A stretch of DNA of 64,000 bases from Halichondria panicea (lineage: Eukaryota > Porifera > Demospongiae > Suberitida > Halichondriidae): contig NC_087392.1 of NCBI RefSeq assembly GCF_963675165.1, forward strand, positions 5,207,942 through 5,271,941, given 5' to 3'. Position numbers and translations under genes: made by a program. Each line of letters opens with the position of its first letter. The first letter of the stretch is position 1. The notes under the pieces are model-generated. The model did no database searches. It was not told where the DNA came from and saw nothing but the letters and a program-made list of their open reading frames with translations. Of the stretch, positions 1-14,260 are shown in pieces.

Positions 1-225
1 GATTGTGCTTGAAATTAGATGACCAATATAAAAATACTTACAAAAAAGTAACATCATTCCAGTGACAGATTTTGATTGTTAATTAATTCCCTGTTTATTT
101 TGTGGGTTTTGTGCACATCCTGCCAGGCTCATGGATTTCCAACGTGTTTTGTGCTCGAAATTATACCCCTTAGCCGGGATACCGGGAAGAGAGACAATTT
201 TGAGGGATATTCCTGGTAAGAAGGT

Positions 226-1233
226 ATGAGCTATCAGTATCAACATGAAGGGCCTCCTCCATCATATCACACGCTGCATGATCAAGGTGAGATGCTTTAC
301 ACAGCTGTAGAGGTAGGCTATATCATAATTATGAAGCTGATTGTTGTTAATTAATACAGCTCCTCCGCCTCCAGCTCCAAGACCAAGTGCCCCTCCACTT
401 TTTCCAGTGACAGATTTTGATGGGGCCAATCCACAGCCGCCAAGGGAGAATGCTCCACTGCTATCAGACACTCCTGAAGTGAATGCAGAAACGGAAGTGT
501 TCAGTCTTGAGAAGTTTGTGTTTCTATGGCTAGGAATTGGTCGTAAATATTGTGAGTAATAAAATTAGTGATAAGATTAGTGAATCGTTGGATGATTCCT
601 CACAACAAGTAGATATGTGTGCTTTTTAACAATAGCAATGTGTTAATGCTGTATTTACAGCCAGCCTGCTATAAGTTATAGTCATTGTGTGTAGCCAGAA
701 AAATGTAATTTTCATTAACGATGAACTGTTACTCACATACAGCGGGGCTGTGCCTTGTGGTGTTTTTGCTCCTATATGTCGGGGGAATTGTCATAATTAG
801 TTTTGCAGGTGAGCGTTCTTTTGCACAGCACATCCATTAACATTGTTTCTCTGATTTTACAGCACTCTTTCTTTCATTTCGGCCTTATCCAAATCCAGAT
901 CCAGATCCGTATTATTATTGTAATCCTCAACAAGGTTATATTTTGTGCCTTCTTTCTGGAGTCTTGTTCCTTTTGATTGGAAGTTACTGGCCAATTGCTT
1001 ACTGCTGGAAAAGAAGGCAGAGTCGCAACTTCACAATGCTCGGCTGCTACTCGTGTGTTTTGTCAGCTTTAATCGTCTCTTGTGTGGCAGCATTGGGTGC
1101 GACAATGGGTAGTCAATGTATTGACGTTCTTTCATTTAGTGTTTCTATCGCTATGGGAGTTGTTATTTTCATATTTTTGTGCTCTAGTGTTTGTTGTTTG
1201 TGTTGTAGCAACAAAATTGGTAGAATTTGTTAG
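226..1233 (+). CDS. Array copy 1: intact four-pass membrane protein
   Basis: Exons 226-286, 360-551, 743-808, 863-1233; 690 nt, 229 aa, every intron GT-AG and phase 1. The N-tail (residues 1-84) is cytosolic by prediction: a PPPSY (PPxY, WW-binding type) motif in exon 1, a Pro-rich stretch (PPRPS/APP), then RENAPLL, which fits the [DE]xxxL[LI] endosomal sorting signal. Exon 3 is exactly one hydrophobic helix (about residues 85-106). Exon 4 holds a PNPDPDPYYYC loop, helix 2 (132-154), a basic CWKRRQSRNF turn, helix 3 (163-187), a Cys-containing loop, helix 4 (200-223) and the short tail NKIGRIC. The start differs from sister copies: the usual ATGGGAGAAAGAAGC is replaced by ATGAGC, in frame. 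I do not recognise the family with confidence; TMEM272-like or MS4A-like four-pass proteins are the nearest architectures. Function unknown. Confidence 0.8.
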
Positions 1234-1479
1234 GTTAAAGAGACGGATATTTTAACTTTGTTCTTGAGGTACATGTATTCGCAAAATTTGTTTACATGGC
1301 AGCTATATAGTCTTTTAATAATCATGCGTATAATTATAGCAACATCTGTTTGCTATTCACTCACGAGTAATTTTTTTTGTTTTTTATATCGTTGGGAGTG
1401 CTGTAATTATTATAGAAGACAGCATTGCACATCATTTAATAATACAGGGACCCTTTGTGAGATTGTACCACGCCAGGTA

Positions 1480-2135
1480 GACATATTTACTATTGTGAGT
1501 GATAGGATCAGCTGCTGAGCAAAATCTTGTTTTCTAAACATGTTGGTCCAACTTAATCTAGCTGTAGAGTTACAACCAACCTGCTATATAGTCATTGTGT
1601 GCCAGAAGAATGTGATTTTCCATAATAAAAAAGATGATTGTTTAATACTCACATACAGCTGGACTCTGCCTTGTGATGTTATAATTTATGAGGCCTGAGG
1701 GAATTATCGTAATTGTTGTGACAGGGTAAGCATTTATTTTGCATATTGTATAACACAAATTCATCCATTAACAGTGTTTCTCCAATTCTTCTTTTCAGCG
1801 TTCCTCGGATCTGGTAGATACGTGTAATCTTTAACATCACATTATTAGCATTCTTTCTGGAGTCGTGTTAGAAGAAGTTGCTGGCCAAATTACTGACATG
1901 TATAGAGTGGCAACTTCACAATGCTGGACTACTATTTATGGATTTCATTTTCAGTATTGATTGTCTCTTATGTGGCAGCATTGAGTAACAATGGCAGCTG
2001 AGCTACTTGTTTTGATTGTTGTTGTTTAATACATTACAATGGGAGCTGTTGCATATTTTGTATACTCTGTTCTAGTTGTTGTGGTGTTTTTGTAGAAGTA
2101 ATGCTCAAAGTGTTGAATTGATAAAAATGGGGCGA
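1480..2135 (+). pseudogene. Array copy 2: decayed four-pass gene
   Basis: Relics in order: the end of exon 2 with its donor (about 1494), exon 3 (1659-1724) and exon 4 (1799-2135). Exon 3 has a TGA and TAA in the helix frame, exon 4 has several frameshifts, and the helix 2 segment has lost its LFLLIG core. No exon 1 is visible. The copy resembles copy 10 (18.7 kb) more than the intact genes, including the sequence after the exon 4 acceptor (CGTTCCTCGGATC), so the two decayed together or one was duplicated after decay. Confidence 0.7.
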
Positions 2136-2194
2136 GATTGTTAATGATCTTTACCCAACCAGCACTCACACGCAGGCGCAGTTGCAAGCGGAAT

Positions 2195-3063
2195 ATGGGA
2201 GAAAGAAGCTATATACCAGCACAAAGATGATTATCTCATGCCGCCAAGGGAGAATGCTCCACTGCTATCAGACACTCCTGACGTGAATGCAGAAACAGAA
2301 GTGTTCAGTCTAGAGAAGTTTGTGTTTCTATGCCTAGGAATTGGTCGTAAATATTGTGAGTGATAAGATCAGCTGCTGAAGTTATGAGCAAAACTTAAAC
2401 GTTGGATGATCCCTCACAACAAGTAGATATGTGTGCTTTTTAACAATAGCAATGCTAATTACAGCCAGCTTGCTATAAGTGGTTATAGTCATTGTGTATA
2501 GCCAGAAATGTGATTTTCATTAACGATGAACTGTTACTCACATACAGCAGGGCTGTGCCTTGTGGTGTTTTTGCTCCTATATGCCGTGGGAATTGTCACA
2601 ATTATTATAGCAGGTGAGCGTTCTTTTGCACAGCACATCCATTAACAGTGTTTCTCTGATTTTACAGCATTCTTTCTCCCTTCTTCTTATCAGCTTTATC
2701 CAAATCCGGATCCAGGTCAGACTCTATATATGTATTCCTTTACAAGGTAACATTTTGTGCCTTCTTTCTGGAGTTGTGCTCCTTTTGATTGAAAGTTACT
2801 GGCCAATTGCTTACTGCTGGAAAATAAGGCAGAGTCGCAACTTCACAATGCTAGGCTGCTACTCGTGTGTTTTATCAGTATTGATTGTGTCTTGTGTGGT
2901 AGCATTGATGGCGACAATAGCATTTAGCGCGACAATGTTTCAATGTTTTGATCTTTTTTCAATTGGTGCTACTATTGCTATGGGAGTTGTTATTTTCATA
3001 TTTGTGTGCTCTAGTGTTTGTTGTTTGTGTTGTTGTAGCAACAAAATTGGTAGAATTTGTTAG
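2195..3063 (+). pseudogene. Array copy 3: exon 1-2 fusion with frameshift
   Basis: A deletion has joined exon 1 directly to the middle of exon 2, removing intron 1 and the Pro-rich segment. A 4-nt insertion after the start makes the original frame hit TGA. An internal ATG at 2238 is in frame with exon 2 and would give a short MPPRENAPLL start. Exon 3 (2548-2613) is normal. Exon 4 (from 2668) is out of frame before helix 2, then open through all three helices to the stop at 3063. A protein would need both the internal start and a correction in exon 4, so I call it a pseudogene. The transmembrane part is still clean, so the damage looks recent. Confidence 0.65.
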
Positions 3064-3207
3064 TTTAGTGTTTTATTTTATTTTATGTGATTGATTATTG
3101 GTTCTGGAAGCTGTATAATGGTCACTATTAAAACGAGTGATGCAAACTGCGCTGTGCTAATACTCTCGCCATGTTTTGCTTTGCTTAGGTATTAGAATGT
3201 TTTTATT

Positions 3208-3374
3208 TACCGTATAGCGAGTAATTTTCATGGGGGAAAATATTTGTTATTCTCGTGGGCAAGCTGACCTCCACGAAAACATAGGTGTGGCTTACCGCAA
3301 TGAAAATTTTACTCCACGAAAATCATCGCTTTCGAGTTGAATGAATTTTTACCCCAGGAAAATTACCCGTAATA
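3208..3374. mobile_element. MITE, TACCGTATAGCG family
   Basis: About 170 bp with degenerate terminal inverted repeats: it begins TACCGTATAGCGAGTAATTTTC and ends with ACCCCAGGAAAATTACCCG. Related copies lie at 20707-20898, 23346-23515 and 24889-25126. No coding capacity. Non-autonomous DNA transposon by structure. Confidence 0.65.
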
Positions 3375-3385
3375 TAATACATAAT

Positions 3386-3523
3386 AGTTAGACACTGTTT
3401 TGGAGGTGTCTATGGGATTTAGAAGCCCAAAGGCACTGATTTAGTATCCCGAGCGTAGCGAGGGTACTACAAGTGGCTGAGGGCTTCTAAATCACATGGA
3501 CACCGACAAAACAGTGTCTAACT
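3386..3523. mobile_element. Short inverted-repeat element (138 bp)
   Basis: Two arms of about 40 bp, starting AGTTAGACACTGTTTTG and ending CAAAACAGTGTCTAACT, surround a short centre. The arms match almost perfectly near the ends. It lies immediately after another MITE. No open frame. Confidence 0.65.
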
Positions 3524-4686
3524 CATTTAGATACTAGTGCGCATGCCCAAACCTTGCCCCCGATGCTTGACTACAATACAATTACTTGGAAACAGAATAC
3601 TAGGTATACTAAGTAAGTTGCAGGTATACTAAGTCCCATAGTATACCTGCTCTGAGGCACTTTTCCCATGTACTTCCCATGTAGATCTTATCTACTAGTG
3701 TCTAAAATAATATAGAAGACAGTTTTAATTAATATATACGTACAGGGACCTTTTAATTTGAGTGGGTGAGGTGGCCGGTACATAATTATTGTGAGTGATA
3801 AGATCAGTTGCTGAGCAAAATAACTGGACATGTTTCTTAATCTAGCTGTACTTACAACCATAAGCATATAGAATAAGATAGATGTTACAACCAACCTGCT
3901 ATAATTATTGTTTAGCCAGAAGAATATAAATTATATATGTGATTTTCCATATTAGGATTGTTTGTTTAAAGCCACACAAAGTCAATTTGTAGTTTCTCAG
4001 GCTATTATTCCTTTTAGTCATCATAACCGAAAAACCATACAAATTTGTCTTTTTCTAATTTGAGGTCACGTGATATTTGAAAGCCATAGATAGAGTAGGG
4101 ATTGAAAACAGAAGTACCCTCGAAGTACCATCCATATATCTCCGCGGTTTTAATCGAGGCTTACTTTTTAACAAGGGCTAACATGAATAATTCATGAGAG
4201 TTGTTTTGCTCTCTGTAAGAAGTCCACGAGCAGTTCTGCTGCTAAACATCAACTTTTATCTCATACTTGAGGCCATTTGGGACACAGGACACTATTTAGT
4301 TACACAGCCTTAGCTATATCATAGGTACTATAGGAACACAAGCATGAAAAAGCACTTTGTGTACCTCTAGCTACTTCACGACAATTGAGATTGTATTTTC
4401 ATTTTCTTCATTTCCAATTGATATCTACTATCAGGGGGCATGTGATTCAGTAATGGGGGTAGCTCTGAGATGTATGCATTGAACACAATAAGTTTCCCGG
4501 GCTATTGCGGGGGTTATGAAGAATGGTCCCAGAGCCACTACGTAGACTTCATTGCAAAACATCACGTGAATCACTTCCGTTTCTAATCCCTCTCTACTGC
4601 ATGGGAGAGCCAAGTGCGAGTCTCGAATTCCAGCTCTTTGCATTACCCAACCAGCACTCACGCGCAGGCGCAGTTGCACGTGGAAT

Positions 4687-5464
4687 ATGGGAGAAAGAAG
4701 CTCATGCATGATCAAGGTGAGATGCTTTACACAGCGGAGAAGTTATAAAAAAATACTGATGTTGTTAATACAGCTCCTCCAAGACTAAGTGCATGGCCCC
4801 TCCACCTTTTCTAGTGACAGATTTTGGGGCCCGGGAAGGCAATCCACACGCCAGTCCACAGTCGTCATTAAGGGTGAATGATCGAACTTAATGACTTAAC
4901 CAGTTTTATACCACCTTGTGGACTGGTTAGGTTAATTTTTAAATGGAGCCTATAAATTTTGTTGGCACTAAGTCTCTGGAGATCTGCATGGATAGGAGCT
5001 ATAGGAGCTTCCCCGGCTATACTCTGCTTGATGGCTGGAGTTTTGTTTCTCCTGATAGGAACGTACAGATGTTTTGTGTGCGGCTGGAACAAATGTACTA
5101 AAAAGAAATTTCGTCGAAACTTTACACTCTTGGGTTGCTACTTGTGGTTTTTGCTGACAATGCTCTTCTCTCTGCCCCTGGCTATAGGCGTGGACGTCTA
5201 TGCCCACAGTGAACTCTTCCTGCATTTTCTGAGCGGGTCTTGCATGTCCAACTATACACACAACCTCGATGCTACGAGTGCTTTACAGATTTTAGGACTA
5301 ACGGCACACTGTGTCAATGCTAATGATGATAGGCCTATGATACGATCCATTTGTACATGCTGTATATGCCACTAGTTGTTGGTGGTAGCTGTGCATGTTT
5401 GTTTGTGTTGTGCAGCTCAGTTTGTTTGTGCTCATATCGTAAAATGTTGGGAAGAATTTATTAG
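4687..5464 (+). pseudogene. Array copy 4: divergent subfamily, probably broken
   Basis: Exon 1 (ATG at 4687) has lost its middle and runs out of frame into the donor. Exon 2 (from 4775) is frameshifted and ends in a foreign segment. From about 4990 a long open frame (to 5375) encodes a diverged helix 2/helix 3 region: LCLMAGVLFLLIGTY, a basic CGWNKCTKKKFRRNF turn and LGCYLWFLLTMLFSLPLAI. Helix 4 (to the stop at 5462-5464, ending MLGRIY) is in another frame. Copy 14 (29 kb) has the same turn and the same frame change, so both descend from one diverged parent. It could be a live gene with an extra splice I cannot see; a broken copy is more likely. Confidence 0.55.
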
Positions 5465-6044
5465 TTATGTGTCTTAGACTTAATTACTGGTTATTGTGTA
5501 GTTACCATAGTTTGTGTTAGGAATGTTTATTAGTAATTATCTCTGTTGAGTTTCCTGGAGCAGAGCCTCCCTTAGTAGTCTTTTGTTGTACAATAGTTCT
5601 TTTGTTGTAAAGAGGCCCTGCGCGTCTCTGTGCACTATACCCTGCATGCATGTTCTGTTTTGTCAGTGTGTCTTTCTGTGATCTCTATTGTTACCTGAAA
5701 CTCTGTCTAATTCAACTTGCTCGTCGCTTGCTAGCTATAGCTCAAACTGCTGTGCATCAGATCTCTTGCCAATAGAATTTGTTGAATTTGGCTAACATTG
5801 CATCCACAATAGCATGGAGGACCTTTGAATGCATGGGTGTTGCATAACGAGACACCATTGCAATTCACATTAATTGGCCATATATACATGCACTAGACTT
5901 GGTCTGGCATATCTCTTTAAGTTTTTATATTGAAATACAGTCCTTCAGAAGTTCCCCCTAAAACATTTTGGTCTCTTGTGGTAAGTTAAACAGATGCTTT
6001 TTTCAATAATTGGTACCATCTCACAATACTCTCTTTTCGATATT
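5465..6044. other. Spacer between array copies
   Basis: About 580 bp with no gene that I can see. The last 40 bp contain the conserved pre-exon-1 sequence ACCATCTCACAATACTCTC, also found before copies at 20952, 25159 and (relic) 23.5 kb. Confidence 0.5.
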
Positions 6045-6355
6045 ATGGGAGAAAGAAGCTACCAACCATGGCAACACAAATGATTATCTCACGTGGAATG
6101 ATTAAGCTAGGTGAGATACTTTACACAGTTGTAGGCTATATAGCCTATTGGTACATGGTATCATGAATGCTGTTGTCAATACCGTGGCAGCCCCCAAGAC
6201 CCACCTCTTCCAGGTTTTGGGGCCCAAGAGAGCAATCCATAGCCGCCAAGGGAGAATGCTCCACTGCTACCCGACCTTCCTGAAGTGTATGCAGGAACAG
6301 AAGTGTTCAGTCTAGAGAAGCTTGTGTTTCTATGGCTTGGAAATTGGTCAGAAAT
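6045..6355 (+). pseudogene. Array copy 5: exons 1-2 only, cut off by a (TG)n tract
   Basis: Exon 1 begins ATGGGAGAAAGAAGCTACC but reads into TGA at the point where sisters have GATGATTATCTC. Exon 2 keeps REN-APLL and FSLEKLVFLWLG coding but its donor is altered (TTGTTTATT instead of TTGTGAGTG). No exon 3 or 4 follows; the sequence runs into a 629-bp dinucleotide tract. Confidence 0.7.
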
Positions 6356-6612
6356 ATTGTTTATTCTGGATGGTGTTACAACAATATTATCCCTTTGTGT
6401 ATATCGAATCGCAAAGATTGAGCCCCCACCCTCAACTAGTTGGAGCATGCAAAGACTATATACCAGCCCACAATCTTGTTTGCACACTTTTTGTTACTTC
6501 AGTGCACATGCTCTCAACCTCACTCTTCCCCATTTTTTTCACAAAATGTTTTGCACTTGTATAATTGGGGCGAGCGAAGCGAGTCCCTTCCTAGTGATGA
6601 CTGTTGCAATTT

Positions 6613-8760
<2,148 letters not shown>

Positions 8761-9785
8761 ATGGGAGAAATAAGTCATAATCAAGTGCAAGGGCTTCCTC
8801 CACCACCATATAACACGCTGCATGATCAAGGTGAGATGATTTACACAGCTGTAGAGAGGCTAGATCTATTGATATCATGAATACTGTCAATACAGGTCCA
8901 AGACCAAGTGCTCCTTTTTGAGGAACAGATTTGTTGGTCCACAGCTGCTATACATTTGTTGTTGCAAGGGAGAATGCTCCACTGCTACCAGACACTTCTG
9001 AAGTGAATGCAGAAACAGAAGTGTTCAGTCTAGAGAAGTTTGTGTTTCTATGGCTAGGAATTGGTCGTAAATATTGTGAGTGGACCCGGTGCAGTGATAC
9101 CGCCGCTGTGTAAAACCTCAAACCTTTATTCTGTCACATGTCTGCCCTCGCTGTATTTAATAGTAATGCTAACTATGTAGTCATTGTGTAACCATGCAGA
9201 AGAATGCCACTCTCCATAAATGATCAACTATTGTGCTTGTACTCACATACAGCTGGACCGTGCCTTGTGGTGTTTATGCTCCTATTTTCCTGGGGCATTG
9301 GCATAATTGTTGTGACAGGTGAGGATTCATATACAGAGCACAATTCCATTAACAATGTTTCTCTGATTTAACAGTAATGGTGATTATCAAAACCAACCAT
9401 CAGCCTTTTTATGATGTCTGTCAACTCCAACAAGCTTACATTTTGTGCCTTGCTTCTGGAGTCCTATTTATTTTGATTGGAAGTTGCTGACCAATATCTT
9501 ACGGTTGGAAAAGAAGGCAGAGTGGCAACTTCACAATGCTGGGCTGCTACTCATGGCTTTTGTCAGTATTTATTGTGTCTTGTGTGGCAGCATTGGGCCT
9601 GGAACTATATGAGCAATGTGACGCCATTCTGCCACCAACAACGCTTTCGCCACCTGTTTGTCTGATGAGCTTGAAGTGTACCAGCTTTTAATTCCACTGG
9701 TTGTTGCCAGTACTATGGCAGCTGTTGTTTTTATGTTTTTATACTCTAGTCTAGTGTTGTTGTTTGTGTTGTTGTAGCAAAAAAA
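8761..9785 (+). pseudogene. Array copy 6: complete exon set with stop codons
   Basis: Exon 1 (8761-8830) is intact and encodes MGEISHNQVQ followed by PPPPYNTLHDQ, keeping a PPxY motif. Exon 2 (from 8896) has a TGA eight codons in, where sisters read TCA. Exon 3 (about 9252-9318) has good splice sites. Exon 4 (from 9375) carries a TGA in place of the conserved Trp of SYWPIAY, and the C-terminal Cys-rich tail is frameshifted. At least two nonsense changes, so a pseudogene. Confidence 0.75.
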
Positions 9786-10007
9786 CTGTTGTTAGAGAGT
9801 TGTCTATCGCTCATAATAATTATTTATGAGCCGGATTGTAAGTGAATAATTATATATAGATAGATCTAAATGGAAAATGATTATTTTGACAGTGAGGTGG
9901 GCGGGTTTTACGATCTTGCCAGTGATTAGCCTAGCCGCTGTGCAAAAAGCTAAAAATCTAAACGCTCCCTTCTGTTTCCATTTAAGCGAAAGTGCACAGC
10001 AGTTAAA

Positions 10008-11275
10008 ATGGGAGAAAGAAGCTACCAGTATCATCATGAAGGGCCTCCTCCATCATATCACACGCTGCATGATCAAGGTGAGAGCTGTAGAGGTAGTCTA
10101 GGCTAAAAGTATATTAATTTGTGTTGAGTTTGACCTTTATAAAGTTGTCATAACTTTGTCATACTTCACTGAAATTCAAAGTTTCATATACCATTGGATT
10201 CCTTGTTAAAAAGCGCTTCTATCTATATGCTGTAGAGCTAGTAAGCTCCAACCAGCTAAAAGTTAGCATTTTCCATGTAGAAGTCCCAGGCATACTTGTC
10301 CACCACATAAAGCATAAATGAAGCCATAATTGACCACATAACTTCCAGGGCCGAACTCAACACAAATAGACTTTTTTTTAGTTCTATTGGTATCATGAAT
10401 GCTGGATTGTTGTTAATGCAGCTCCTCCAAGGCCAAGTGCCCCTCCTCCTTTTTCAGAGACAGATTTTGGTACTGGTGGGGCCAATCCACAGCCACCAAG
10501 GGAGAATGCTCCACTGCTACCAAACCCTCCTGAACTGAATGCAGAAACGGAAGTGTTCAGTCTAGAGAAGTTTGTGTTTCTATGGCTAGGAATTGGTCAT
10601 AAATATTGTGAGTGATAAGATCAATGAGCAAACTTAAATGTTGGATGATTCCTCACAACAAGTAGTTATGTGTGCTTTTTTTTAACAATAGCAATGCTAA
10701 TGCTGTACTTACAGCCAGCCTGCTATTAAGTTATAGTCATTGTTGCCAGAACAATGTGATTTTCATTAACGATGAACTGTTACTCACATACAGCGGGGCT
10801 GTGTCTTGTGGTGTTTTTGCTCATATATGCCGGGGGAATTGTCATAATTATTACAGCAGGTGAGCTTTCTTTTGCACAGCACATCCATTAACAGTGTTTC
10901 TTTGATTTTACAGCACTCCTTCTCCCTCACCCTTATCCAAATCCAGATTATTATTATTGTAATCCTCAACAAGGTTATATTTTCTTCCTTCTTTCTGGAG
11001 TCTTGTTCCTTTTGATTGGAAGTTACTGGCCAATTGTTTACTGCTGGAAAATAAGGCAGGGTCGCAACTTCACAATGCTCGGCTGCTACTCGTGTGTTTT
11101 GTCAACATTATTTGTCTCTTGTGTGGCAGCATTGGGCGCAACAATCGGTCACTGTTTTGACAGTCTTTCCTTTAGTGTTAGTATTGCTATGGGAGTTGTT
11201 ATTTTCATATTTTTGTGCTGCTCTAGTGTTTGTTGTTTGTGTTGTAGCAGCAACAAAATTGGGAGAATTTGTTAG
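10008..11275 (+). CDS. Array copy 7: intact four-pass membrane protein
   Basis: Exons 10008-10077, 10422-10607, 10794-10859, 10914-11275; 684 nt, 227 aa, all introns phase 1 and GT-AG. The start ATGGGAGAAAGAAGC is the family standard. The N-tail has PPPSYHTLHDQ (PPxY), PPRPSAPPPF and RENAPLL. Exon 3 is one helix, exon 4 helices 2-4 with the tail NKIGRIC. Intron 1 is 344 nt because a 251-bp MITE (10117-10367) sits in it. About 110 nt upstream is the shared GTGGGCGGGTTTTACGATCTT block, also seen before copy 9. Role unknown; PPxY suggests binding to WW proteins such as NEDD4-type ligases (inference). Confidence 0.85.
10117..10367. mobile_element. MITE in intron 1 of copy 7
   Basis: The element begins ATTTGTGTTGAGTTTGACC and ends GAACTCAACACAAAT, giving inverted ends of about 15 bp. 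A reverse-oriented relative spans about 23102-23312 (sharing TTTAGCTGGTTGGAGCTTAC and AGCATATAGATAGAAGCGC), and a partial copy lies at 20595-20685. No coding capacity. Confidence 0.7.
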
Positions 11276-11584
11276 GTTAAAGAGACAGATAATTATTTTA
11301 CATGGCAGCCAGTATTTTAATAATCGTGCGTATATAGCAACATAGAATTTGTTAGGAGGTTAAAGAGACATTTATTAATTTGTTAGATTAATTAAGTGTG
11401 TGTGTATAATTATTGTGCTTCTGGAAGCTGTAATGATCACTATTAAAATTAAAAAAATTGTGGACACTCTTTTATTCTGGACATCGTGTTTGCTCTTTCT
11501 GTATTATTTAATGTGTTTTTACAACCAACCTGCTGCTATGTAGTCATAATTAATGTGATTTTCCATAACCAATGTTTGTTATTA

Positions 11585-11974
11585 TACCGTACGGGTAGAA
11601 CATTTCGAGGTGTTTTTAATTTCACGTTTTTCGTGGGTGGCTGCAAAACACGAAAATTTCAATACTCATTCTTTCCACACGCTGTAACTTTATGGAACAA
11701 ACTTGTTAGTACGTACAATATAGAAGATATTGTTACTGTCAGTGTGTTTAAATATTTTCTGTTTAGGATGCACTTTACATCTAGCTACTAGCTAATTGTG
11801 TATACCCTATGCTATATGCTGAATTATTATAAAAAAAAAACCCTTGGAAGGCTTCGTATGCGCAAGCGAGATAGTGCCACACCCTAACTCCCCGAAATTT
11901 ACTACCTGCGAAATTTTCCAAATAAAAGAGTTGCATGAAATTTTCCACTCTCAAAATGTTCCACCCGTACGGTA
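11585..11974. mobile_element. Inverted-repeat element, TACCGTACGGGT ends
   Basis: A 390-bp element beginning TACCGTACGGGTAGAACATTT and ending AAATGTTCCACCCGTACGGTA, about 21 bp of near-perfect inverted ends. It interrupts a relic of array exon 3 (TTGCTCATAATTTATG follows it). No transposase frame. Confidence 0.7.
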
Positions 11975-12153
11975 CACAGCTTTTGCTCATAATTTATGTT
12001 ATAAGCCCCGTTTACACCACACCTAATCCGGGTCAGATTTTTCTGAGTAGTGGGCATAGTAAAATGACCACTAATTTTTTTTGATATGAAAGTAAAGTAA
12101 AAAAATTAATTATAAAAAACAAGTGAAGGTAAAAGAGGTTGAATAAAAAACAG

Positions 12154-12487
12154 TTAGTTATGTTCTAGGTGTCCCTCGATAACCTGGACCTCGATTGGCT
12201 CAAGAAGTGCATCCTTAGCTGGTCTGTTTCGTGATGACCTGGCACCCCTAATTGCTATAATGGATGCCCTCAGTAGAGCAAAGCTCAACTGGCATCGTAT
12301 CCACCCTATCATTGTATTGTAGGGTACATCTCTCTTCTCACTGAGCATCGACGAAAGTCTCTTGTAGAATGTTGTTGCAGCTATTCCCATGCCTCCAGTA
12401 GACGAGAGGACTAGTGGTGTGAAAGTTGAGTGTTTCACTTCCCGAATACGCTGTTCATAGTGGTGTTTAACTTTCTTTTCTAGCTCA
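12154..12487 (-). mobile_element. Fragment of a retroelement ORF (C-terminal end, probable)
   Basis: The - strand is open from about 12480 to the stop at 12154. It reads HHYEQRIREVKHSTFTPLVL, then SSTGGMGIAATTFYKRLSSML, PYNTMIGWIRCQLSFALLRA and AIRGARSS. This block (FTPLV...GGMG..A..FYKRL...R..LSF.LLRS...IRG.RS) is a recurring C-terminal segment of retrotransposon polyproteins in marine invertebrate genomes; I recall the pattern but cannot name the clade. Nothing upstream of it is present: at 12487 the sequence switches straight into the middle of array exon 4. Confidence 0.5.
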
Positions 12488-12496
12488 TGACCACTA

Positions 12497-12807
12497 ATTG
12501 CATTTGCTGGCCAATTGCTTACGGTTGGAAAAGAAGGCAGAGTCGCAACTTCACAATGCTGGACTGCTACTCGTGGCTTTTGTCAGAATTGATTGTCTCT
12601 TGTGTGGCAGCATTGGGCCTGGAACTGTATGAGAAACATAATGTCCTTCTGCAACCAAACAGTATCTGTTCATTTCTTGAAGATTACCAGGTTTTAATTC
12701 TACCCGTTGTTGCTAGTACTATGGCAGCTGTTGTTTTGATGTTTTTGTGCTCTAGTATTATTTTGTTGTTTGTGCTGTTGTAGCAAAAAAACTGGTAGAA
12801 TTTGTTA
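12497..12807 (+). pseudogene. Array copy 8: exon 4 fragment
   Basis: The fragment starts abruptly inside exon 4 at CTGGCCAATTGCTTACGG and runs to the stop. Helices 3 and 4 are readable (NFTMLDCYSWLLSELIVSC, AAVVLMFLCSSI), then the Cys-rich tail is frameshifted and stops at 12781. Everything upstream has been replaced by a retroelement fragment. Confidence 0.8.
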
Positions 12808-14251
12808 GAGAGTTGTACTATCTATTGCTCATGATTATGATTGTATGTTGAAACTGCAAGCTGATATTTGTGAATGGTTGCATACCCCTTTACCGTTCAG
12901 CCGCACACAATCTGGAAAGTCTGGAACAGTTCCATCACTTTAGTTTGCATCTGAGCCCAACCCACCAAATTAGCTTGATGTTATCTCCGCCCCAAATGAA
13001 GTGGCTATATAATGGCTTGTAGAGATGGGCGTGGGTCAATGGCTGTGCACAAACTAACCATCGATTTTATGCCTTGCTGCTGCCTCGATGGAAGTATGTG
13101 TGGCCTTTAAAAGCTGCACTCTGGTCAACTAAGCTGCTTAGCAAGCGTGTAGACTATTGTAGAGCTTGTGTCCACTTGTGAAGTGCCTGTGTACACAAAT
13201 GGCTTGCTGCTTCCTCTTCGAAAATATTCTATGGCTACCAAGATAGTCCAGAGGGTCTATCAATGGATACTACTCAGTCCTACATGCTATATAGCTTGTT
13301 TTAAACCTTTTTTTTTTTTTTTTTTTTACTAATTGAACAGCTCAGCACAACATCAAAGGATAATCGCATTCATGATACTATCCAATCTGCCACAGAATCC
13401 AATATCATGCAACATTCACAAGTTGATAGCACGCTCCCTCCCAGATAGTTGTTGTAAAAATTACAACATTTTGACCGGTAAAGCAGAGATACAAAAGAAA
13501 GGGGATTGAAAACGAAATTTTTACGAAATTTTTGCGTGAAGCATTCCGCGTTATAGGGCGTGGCTAAAACTACAAAGGATTATATTTATAGTCAGCATGC
13601 TCATTACCTGTCTTGACTGCTCTACAATGTGCTGTACATAGAAACAGTGAAATTGATCATTTTTAATGTTGATTTTTCTAAAAAGTAAAGAGAATTTAGC
13701 TCTAAAAAATCGACTAAGCAACGCAGCCACTATTACTAGGCAAATAAATGCTATGCAAGAAGAAATAGCCTTTACTATGAAGTCGTAGGAGGGACAGGCC
13801 CGTGGTGTGTCTAAAAGTATACTAAAGCAGTTTGAAGGACTATACTGCAAACGTTTATGAACAGTACAGCTTATTTATAGCATGAAGCCATTCTATGTAG
13901 CACTTAGATACATAATAACCAAGTCAAGCAATGTCCTTTGCTGTTTTGACTTCACAGGAGGGACAGAGAAAAGTTGACATAGAGTAATTCAAGCTAAACT
14001 CAAAAAAATTGGAAACAGAGTAAAGACAACGGACTTAGAGCTTGTCAGTGGTATAAGCTTACTTCTCTCAAGTATCTCCCAGGCCCTGAGTGATCTCTAG
14101 TGGATAGGGGAGCTAGAAACCAGGGATACAAAACCGTAGCGCAGTCCTCCATGTAATTATTTGCGAGCGCAATAATTACACGGAGTGCTTCACCGGATGT
14201 CAGTCCTTTTACATAGGGCGTGGGCGGTCGTTTCCAATCCCCGGGTAGAGT
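12808..14251. other. Gene-free stretch
   Basis: About 1.4 kb in which I see no supported gene. It has a T-run at 13308-13328. A 99-residue - strand frame (13551-13850) has one hydrophobic segment but no recognisable domain or splice context. Confidence 0.5.
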
Positions 14252-14260
14252 GTTGTGCCA

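Noticed and set aside
13551-13850. 99-residue - strand frame with a hydrophobic segment
   Set aside because: No domain, no splice context, no repeat partner. Expected by chance in AT-rich spacer.
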